DNA of 44,982 nt, from NCBI RefSeq assembly GCF_050176255.1, contig NZ_JBFXIE010000027.1; one strand, written 5' to 3'. This document shows, one piece after another, positions 40,429 to 44,982 of this stretch. The first letter of the stretch is position 1; every line of letters begins with the position of its first letter. This stretch comes from JBFXIE01 sp050176255. GTDB lineage: Bacteria > Pseudomonadota > Gammaproteobacteria > Burkholderiales > Burkholderiaceae_C. The notes below the pieces were generated by a model that was not told the DNA's origin, searched no databases, and was given only the letters and a program-made list of their open reading frames with translations. The position numbers were made by a program, and so were the translations under genes.

Positions 40429-41373
40429 ATGCAACCACGTTCCACAAGCCCCACCGCATCGCGCCGCATCTTTTCAAGTGTTTTTGGGCTCCAGCGATTG
40501 ATATACCTGCGCTGGCAGCTATTGTTTTTAATAGCTTTTGGCTGCATGGCCGCCCGTGCGGCACCGCCTGCGCCCACGCTGGCGCAGCACTATCACAGCG
40601 GTATCGACGTGACCGCTTACTGGGTCAGCGAAAAATACGACGGCGTGCGTGCGCTATGGACCGGCCAGCAGCTGCTCAGCCGCCAGGGCCTGCCGATTCG
40701 CGCGCCGGCCTGGTTTACCGCGGGCTGGCCCGACCAGCCGCTGGATGGCGAGCTGTGGGCCGGGCGCGGCCAGTTTGCCGACGTGCAGTCGGCCATTGGC
40801 CAGGCCACGCCAGACGACGCGCAGTGGCGCGCATTGCGCTACATGGTGTTTGACCTGCCCGGCGCGCCCGGCGGTTTTGGCGCGCGACTGCCTGAGCTGC
40901 AGCGCACCGTGGCTGCGCTGGGCCAGCCCTGGGTGCAGGCCGCGGCGCAGTGGCGTGTGGACAGCCATGCGCAGCTGATGGCGCAGCTGCAGCAGCACGA
41001 GCGGGCAGGTGCCGAGGGCCTGATGCTGCGCCGCGACGATGCGCCCTACCGCGGCGGGCGCAGCGATGATCTGCTCAAGCTCAAGTCTTTTGAGGACGCC
41101 GAGGCCCGCGTGGTCGGCCATGTGCCGGGCCGGGGCAAGTACGCAGGCCAGACGGGCGCGTTGCTGGTGGCCCTGCCGGATGGGAAGCGCTTTCGCCTGG
41201 GCAGCGGCCTGCCCGATGCGCTGCGCCGCACGCCGCCGCCAGTGGGCACGGTGGTGACTTACCGCTTCAACGGCACCCACGCCAGCGGCCTGCCGCGCTT
41301 CGCGCGCTTTTGGCGCGTGCGTGCCGATGCACCGCCCTCGGTTGAATCCACTGAATCGGCTGCTAAAAAATAA
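40429..41373 (+). CDS. Secreted ATP-dependent DNA ligase (LigE type)
   Basis: A 314-residue minimal ATP-dependent ligase that seals nicks in DNA. Motif I is SEKYDGVRALW with the adenylated Lys at residue 69. Motif III is DGELWAG, motif IV is EGLMLRRDDAPY and motif V is DLLKLKSF; a compact OB domain ends the protein. It lacks the large extra domains of replicative ligases. The N-terminus has a basic stretch, a hydrophobic segment (LLFLIAFGCMAARA) and a cleavage-like ARA/AP, as in periplasmic LigE of Neisseria and Haemophilus, so export is likely. Residues of about 18-33 are encoded by dispersed repeat copy G. No clear ribosome binding site precedes the ATG. Confidence 0.85.
   Translation: MQPRSTSPTASRRIFSSVFGLQRLIYLRWQLLFLIAFGCMAARAAPPAPTLAQHYHSGIDVTAYWVSEKYDGVRALWTGQQLLSRQGLPIRAPAWFTAGWPDQPLDGELWAGRGQFADVQSAIGQATPDDAQWRALRYMVFDLPGAPGGFGARLPELQRTVAALGQPWVQAAAQWRVDSHAQLMAQLQQHERAGAEGLMLRRDDAPYRGGRSDDLLKLKSFEDAEARVVGHVPGRGKYAGQTGALLVALPDGKRFRLGSGLPDALRRTPPPVGTVVTYRFNGTHASGLPRFARFWRVRADAPPSVESTESAAKK
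40486..40524 (+). repeat. Dispersed repeat, copy G, forming the ligase signal peptide region
   Basis: GGGCTCCAGCGATTG, ATATACC, then TGCGCTGGCAGCTATTG. Read in frame it gives GLQRLIYLRWQLL, the start of the hydrophobic export signal. Confidence 0.65.
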
Positions 41374-41391
41374 GCCAAAACCGGCCCTAGC

Positions 41392-41420
41392 CCTTGTACA
41401 TCAAGCGCTAGCAGCTATCA
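41392..41420 (+). repeat. Dispersed repeat, copy E, between ligase and decarboxylase
   Basis: GGCCCTAGCCCTTG, TACA, then TCAAGCGCTAGCAGCTATC: the closest copy to the family pattern. It lies in the 125-base convergent spacer, inside a larger stem whose arms are CCGGCC and GGCCGG, which may help end both messages. Confidence 0.8.
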
Positions 41421-41498
41421 AAAAGATAAGGCCGGCGGCGGTCACCCGCCCCGGCCTCAACCCATTGGCGCAACCGTGGCCGCGCGGATCAAGTCACG

Positions 41499-43874
41499 TC
41501 AGATCGTGCGGCCAAACGGCCCGTCGCTGCCCACCTGCACCAGCTTGCTCTTGCCCGACGCGCGGGCCGTGCGCTTGGGCGACGCGCCCTCCTGGGCCAC
41601 ACAGTCGGCGTAATAGCGCACGTTGCCGTGATCGTCCTCGATCTCCACCAGGCCGTGGATGTCGGTCTCAAAGCCCGGGCACAGCTTGGCAAACTCACGC
41701 GCGAACTTGAGGTAGTCCACGATCTTCTTGTTGAACACCTCGCCCGGGATCAACAGCGGAATGCCCGGCGGGTACGGCGTGATCAGGCTGGTGGTGATGC
41801 GGCCTTCCAGGTCGTCGATGGCCACGCGCTCGGTCTTGCGCTGCGCGATGTGGGCGTAGGCGTCGCTGGGCTTCATGGCGGGCGTGAGGTCCGACAGATA
41901 CATCTCGGTTGTCAGGCGCGCAATGTCGTACTTGGCATACAGCTCGTGCACATGCTGGCACAGGTCACGCAAGCCCATGCGTTCGTAGCGTTTGTGCTGC
42001 TGGCAGAACTCGGGAAGGATGCGCCACATGGGCTGGTTCTTCTCGTAGTCGTCCTTGAACTGCTGCAGCGCCGTCAGCAGCGTGTTCCAGCGGCCCTTGG
42101 TGATGCCGATGGTGAACATGATGAAGAAGCTGTACAGGCCGGTTTTTTCGACCACCACGCCATGCTCGGCCAGGTATTTGGTGACGATGCTGGCGGGGAT
42201 GCCGGTCTTGTCGAACTTGCCGTCCAGGTTCAGGCCGGGCGTGACGATGGTGGACTTGATCGGGTCCAGCATGTTGAAGCCGTCGGCCAGGTCGCCAAAG
42301 CCGTGCCACTTGCTGGCGTTGGCCGCGCCCTTTTTCTTGCCCTTGCTGCGAAAGACCCAATGCTCGGCCGTGCCCAGGCCGTCTTCGACCAGCTCGTCGG
42401 GGCCCCAGACCTTGAACCACCAGTCCTTTTCGCCGAATTCCTCTTCCACCTGGCGCATGGCGCGGCGAAAGTCCAGCGCCTCGACGATGCTTTCTTCGAC
42501 CAGCGCGGTGCCGCCGGGCGGCTCCATCATGGCGGCGGCCACGTCGCAGCTGGCAATGATGCTGTACTGCGGGCTGGTTGAGGTGTGCATCAGGTACGCC
42601 TCGTTGAACAGGTGGCGGTCCAGCTTGGTGCTTTGCGAGTCCTGCACCAGCACATGCGATGCCTGGCTGATGCCGGCCAGCAGCTTGTGGATGGACTGCG
42701 TGGAATACACCACCGAGTGCTGGGGCCGGGCGCGCTTTTTGCCCATCGCGTGGAAGCTGCCGTAGAACGGGTGGAAGGCCGCGTGCGGCAGCCAGGCCTC
42801 GTCAAAGTGCAGGTTGTCCACGTAGCCGTCCAGCATGCTCTTGATGGTTTCGGTGTTGTAGAGCACGCCGTCGTAGGTGGACTGCGTCAGGGTCAGCACG
42901 CGCGGCTTGACGGCCTTGGCATCCACGCCCTTGAGCAGCGGGTTGGCGCGGATTTTTTCCTGGATGGTTTCGGGCTCGAACTCGCTTTGCGGAATCGGGC
43001 CGATGATGCCGAAGTGGTTACGCGTGGGCTTCAGAAACACCGGCACCGCGCCCGTCATGATGATGCTGTGCAGCACCGACTTGTGGCAGTTGCGATCCAC
43101 CACCACCACGTCGTCCGGCGCCACGGTGTGGTGCCAGACGATCTTGTTGCTGGTGGAAGTGCCATTGGTGACAAAGAAGCAATGGTCGGCATTGAAGATG
43201 CGCGCCGCATTGCGCTCGGATTCGCCAATCGCGCCGTTGTGGTCCAGCAGCTGGCCCAGCTCTTCCACGGCATTGCACACGTCGGCGCGCAGCATGTTCT
43301 CGCCATAGAACTGGTGGTACATCTGGCCCACGGGGCTCTTCAAAAACGCCACGCCGCCCGAGTGGCCGGGGCAGTGCCAGCTGTACGAGCCGTCTTCGGC
43401 GTAGTCCAGCAGCGCCTTGAAGAACGGCGGCTGCACGCCCTCCAGATAGCTTTTGGCCTCGCGGATGATGTGCTTGGCGACGAACTCGGGCGTGTCCTCG
43501 AACATGTGGATGAAGCCGTGCAGCTCGCGCAGGATGTCGTTGGGCAGGTGGCGGCTGGTTTTGGTCTCGCCATGCACGTAGATCGGCACGTCGGCGTTCT
43601 TGCGGCGCACCTCTTCGATGAAGCTGCGCAGGCTTTGCACGATGGGGTCTTGCCCTGTGCCCAGCGTGAACTCCTCGTCGTCGATCGACAAAATGAACGC
43701 ACTGGCGCGGCTTTGCTGCTGGGCAAACTGCGACAGGTCGCCGTAGCTGGTGACGCCCAGCACCTCGAAGCCCTCGGCCTCGATGGCCTGCGCCAGCGCC
43801 CGGATACCCAGGCCGGAGGTGTTCTCTGAACGATAGTCCTCGTCGATGATGACGATGGGAAAGCGAAATTTCAT
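41499..43874 (-). CDS. Arginine/lysine/ornithine decarboxylase (AdiA-like)
   Basis: A 791-residue PLP enzyme of the fold-I Orn/Lys/Arg decarboxylase group. The N-terminal wing domain (1-130) is response-regulator-like (MKFRFPIVIIDEDYRSENTS). The PLP lysine is K397 in STQSIHKLLAGISQASH. Other motifs: CPGHSGGVAFLKSPVG, DHNGAIGESERNAARIFNAD, VVVVDRNCHKSV and LHFDEAWLPHAAFHPFYG. The order and spacing match E. coli AdiA (755) more closely than CadA or SpeC, so arginine to agmatine is likely but lysine is possible. It is longer at the C-terminus, with a basic tail (SPKRTARASGKSKLVQ). No antiporter gene is adjacent, so an acid-resistance pair cannot be claimed. Confidence 0.88.
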   Translation of the reverse strand: MKFRFPIVIIDEDYRSENTSGLGIRALAQAIEAEGFEVLGVTSYGDLSQFAQQQSRASAFILSIDDEEFTLGTGQDPIVQSLRSFIEEVRRKNADVPIYVHGETKTSRHLPNDILRELHGFIHMFEDTPEFVAKHIIREAKSYLEGVQPPFFKALLDYAEDGSYSWHCPGHSGGVAFLKSPVGQMYHQFYGENMLRADVCNAVEELGQLLDHNGAIGESERNAARIFNADHCFFVTNGTSTSNKIVWHHTVAPDDVVVVDRNCHKSVLHSIIMTGAVPVFLKPTRNHFGIIGPIPQSEFEPETIQEKIRANPLLKGVDAKAVKPRVLTLTQSTYDGVLYNTETIKSMLDGYVDNLHFDEAWLPHAAFHPFYGSFHAMGKKRARPQHSVVYSTQSIHKLLAGISQASHVLVQDSQSTKLDRHLFNEAYLMHTSTSPQYSIIASCDVAAAMMEPPGGTALVEESIVEALDFRRAMRQVEEEFGEKDWWFKVWGPDELVEDGLGTAEHWVFRSKGKKKGAANASKWHGFGDLADGFNMLDPIKSTIVTPGLNLDGKFDKTGIPASIVTKYLAEHGVVVEKTGLYSFFIMFTIGITKGRWNTLLTALQQFKDDYEKNQPMWRILPEFCQQHKRYERMGLRDLCQHVHELYAKYDIARLTTEMYLSDLTPAMKPSDAYAHIAQRKTERVAIDDLEGRITTSLITPYPPGIPLLIPGEVFNKKIVDYLKFAREFAKLCPGFETDIHGLVEIEDDHGNVRYYADCVAQEGASPKRTARASGKSKLVQVGSDGPFGRTI

Positions 43875-44021
43875 GCGCTACCTCCGGTAACCGGGCCTCA
43901 AAAACGAATTAGGCGCGAAGTGTAAGGAATAAGCGCGTACCCTCCATGAAACACCACTGCACTTCGCCCAGAATCTGCCGGGCGACACACCACCAACCCT
44001 GACCCACAAAGGAGTCTTGCT

Positions 44022-44453
44022 GTGAATCTGGATGCATCCACCCTCTGGTGGCTGATGGCGGGCGCTGCCGTGGTCGCCGAGCTGCTGACCGGAACCTTTT
44101 ACCTGCTGATGCTGGCCGTCGGCCTGGCCGCCGGCGCCCTGGCTGCCCACGCCGGCCTGGGCAGCACCGGGCAAGTCCTGGTCAGTGCCCTGGTGGGCGC
44201 CGGCACGGTGTTTGTTGCCTACCTGCGCAGGCGCAGCCGCCCGGGCGAGCCGTCTGCGCGCGCCGACCGCAGCGTCAACCTGGATGTGGGCGAGACCATC
44301 TACATCGATGCCTGGCAGGCCGACGGCACCGCCACCGTCAAATACCGCGGTGCCCAGTGGACGGCCATCCACCGCCCCGGCATCACCCCGTCCACCGGCG
44401 CACACCGCGTGGCCGAGCTGATCGGCAACCGCCTGCTGGTCGATCCGCTGTAA
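44022..44453 (+). CDS. NfeD-like membrane protein
   Basis: A 143-residue protein of the short NfeD group. The N-terminus has two to three membrane segments (LWWLMAGAAVVAELLTGTFY, then LLMLAVGLAAGALAAHAGLG, then VLVSALVGAGTVFVAYL). A C-terminal OB-fold domain follows (about 82-143; VGETIYIDAWQADGTATVKY, with GAQWTAIH). NfeD proteins pair with stomatin-like proteins in the membrane, and the next gene is one. The start is GTG, with AAAGGAG before it. The function of the pair is membrane quality control or microdomain organisation by analogy with E. coli QmcA/YbbK. Confidence 0.9.
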   Translation: MNLDASTLWWLMAGAAVVAELLTGTFYLLMLAVGLAAGALAAHAGLGSTGQVLVSALVGAGTVFVAYLRRRSRPGEPSARADRSVNLDVGETIYIDAWQADGTATVKYRGAQWTAIHRPGITPSTGAHRVAELIGNRLLVDPL

Positions 44454-44522
44454 CGCGGGCCACATACCATCAGACCGCTACTTTTCAACCCCTGCCGCAC
44501 GCGGCCTAGAAAGATAACGCCC

Positions 44523-44982
44523 ATGGAAATCGCCATCGTCCTTTTCATCATCGCCGTCATCTTCATCGTGCGCGCCGTCAAGATCGTGCCCCAGCAGAAC
44601 GCCTGGGTGAAGGAGCGGCTGGGCAAATACGCCGGCACACTGTCGCCCGGCCCCAAGTTCATCATCCCCTTCATCGACCGCGTCGCCTACAAGCACAGCC
44701 TGAAAGAAATCCCGCTGGACGTGCCCAGCCAGGTCTGCATCACCCGCGACAACACGCAGCTGCAGGTGGACGGCATCCTGTACTTTCAGGTGACCGACCC
44801 GATGCGCGCCAGCTACGGCTCTTCCAACTACATCATGGCCATCTCACAACTAGCGCAGACCACGCTGCGCAGCGTGATCGGCCGCCTGGAACTGGACAAG
44901 ACATTTGAAGAACGCGACATCATCAACGCCCAGGTGGTGCAGGCCATCGACGAGGCCGCACTGAACTGGGGTGTGAAAGTGC
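44523..44982 (+). CDS. Paraslipin/QmcA-like SPFH protein, cut by the right edge
   Basis: The first 153 codons of a stomatin-family (SPFH/Band 7) protein. A single N-terminal membrane segment (MEIAIVLFIIAVIFIVRAVK) is followed by the SPFH domain: IVPQQNAWVKERLGKYAGTL, FIIPFIDRVAYKHSLKEIPL, DVPSQVCITRDNTQLQVDGI and LRSVIGRLELDKTFEERDII. The C-terminal coiled coil is outside the window. It follows nfeD by 69 bases. E. coli has the same pairing (qmcA with its NfeD partner). Confidence 0.93.
   Translation, partial: MEIAIVLFIIAVIFIVRAVKIVPQQNAWVKERLGKYAGTLSPGPKFIIPFIDRVAYKHSLKEIPLDVPSQVCITRDNTQLQVDGILYFQVTDPMRASYGSSNYIMAISQLAQTTLRSVIGRLELDKTFEERDIINAQVVQAIDEAALNWGVKV

Overview
The window is GC-rich and gene-dense and most resembles a betaproteobacterium of the family Comamonadaceae (an Acidovorax/Alicycliphilus-type genome). 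I infer this from the protein sequences, from the order thrS-infC-rpmI-rplT-pheS-pheT-ihfA-merR-tRNA-Pro, from a BamD/ComL-like lipoprotein, and from a dispersed repeat with the core TCAAGCGCTAGCAGCTATC that I associate from memory with this family. No database search was run.

Layout. 1-1490: a decayed accessory stretch with the tail of an IS3-family transposase, a small hypothetical gene and fragments of a broken gene. It abuts the 3' end of a tRNA-Pro(GGG), a typical genomic-island boundary. 1492-9782 (minus strand): the translation operon thrS-infC-rpmI-rplT-pheS-pheT-ihfA-merR. It is headed by what looks like a complete ribosome-mediated threonine attenuator: a 15-residue leader peptide with five Thr codons, alternative 1:2, 2:3 and 3:4 pairings, and an intrinsic terminator. 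9916-16327 (minus): clpS-clpA and dnaE. 16465-22174: bamD, a DinG/YoaA-type helicase, a PP2C phosphatase, a secreted Arg/Glu-rich protein and zapE. 22463-28168 (minus): the 2-oxoglutarate dehydrogenase operon sucA-sucB-lpdA. 28373-32628: an AI-2E family permease, a tandem universal stress protein, a hydroxypyruvate/2-oxo-tetronate isomerase-like protein and a DUF4382-type lipoprotein. 32950-39374 (minus): the peptide importer operon yejA-yejB-yejE-yejF, interrupted between yejA and yejB by an AT-rich, apparently foreign gene of unknown function. 39479-44982: fabI, a secreted ATP-dependent DNA ligase (LigE type), an AdiA-like decarboxylase, and an nfeD-paraslipin pair that runs off the right edge.

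The observations I rate highest are the threonine attenuator controlling thrS and possibly IF3, L35, L20 and PheRS; the AT-rich passenger gene translationally coupled to yejA and flanked by 7-bp direct repeats; and the dispersed repeat family. That family has at least eight copies here. Five are intergenic and three lie inside reading frames, where they supply the N-terminus of YejE, the signal peptide region of the DNA ligase and part of YejF. Most genes are ordinary housekeeping genes.
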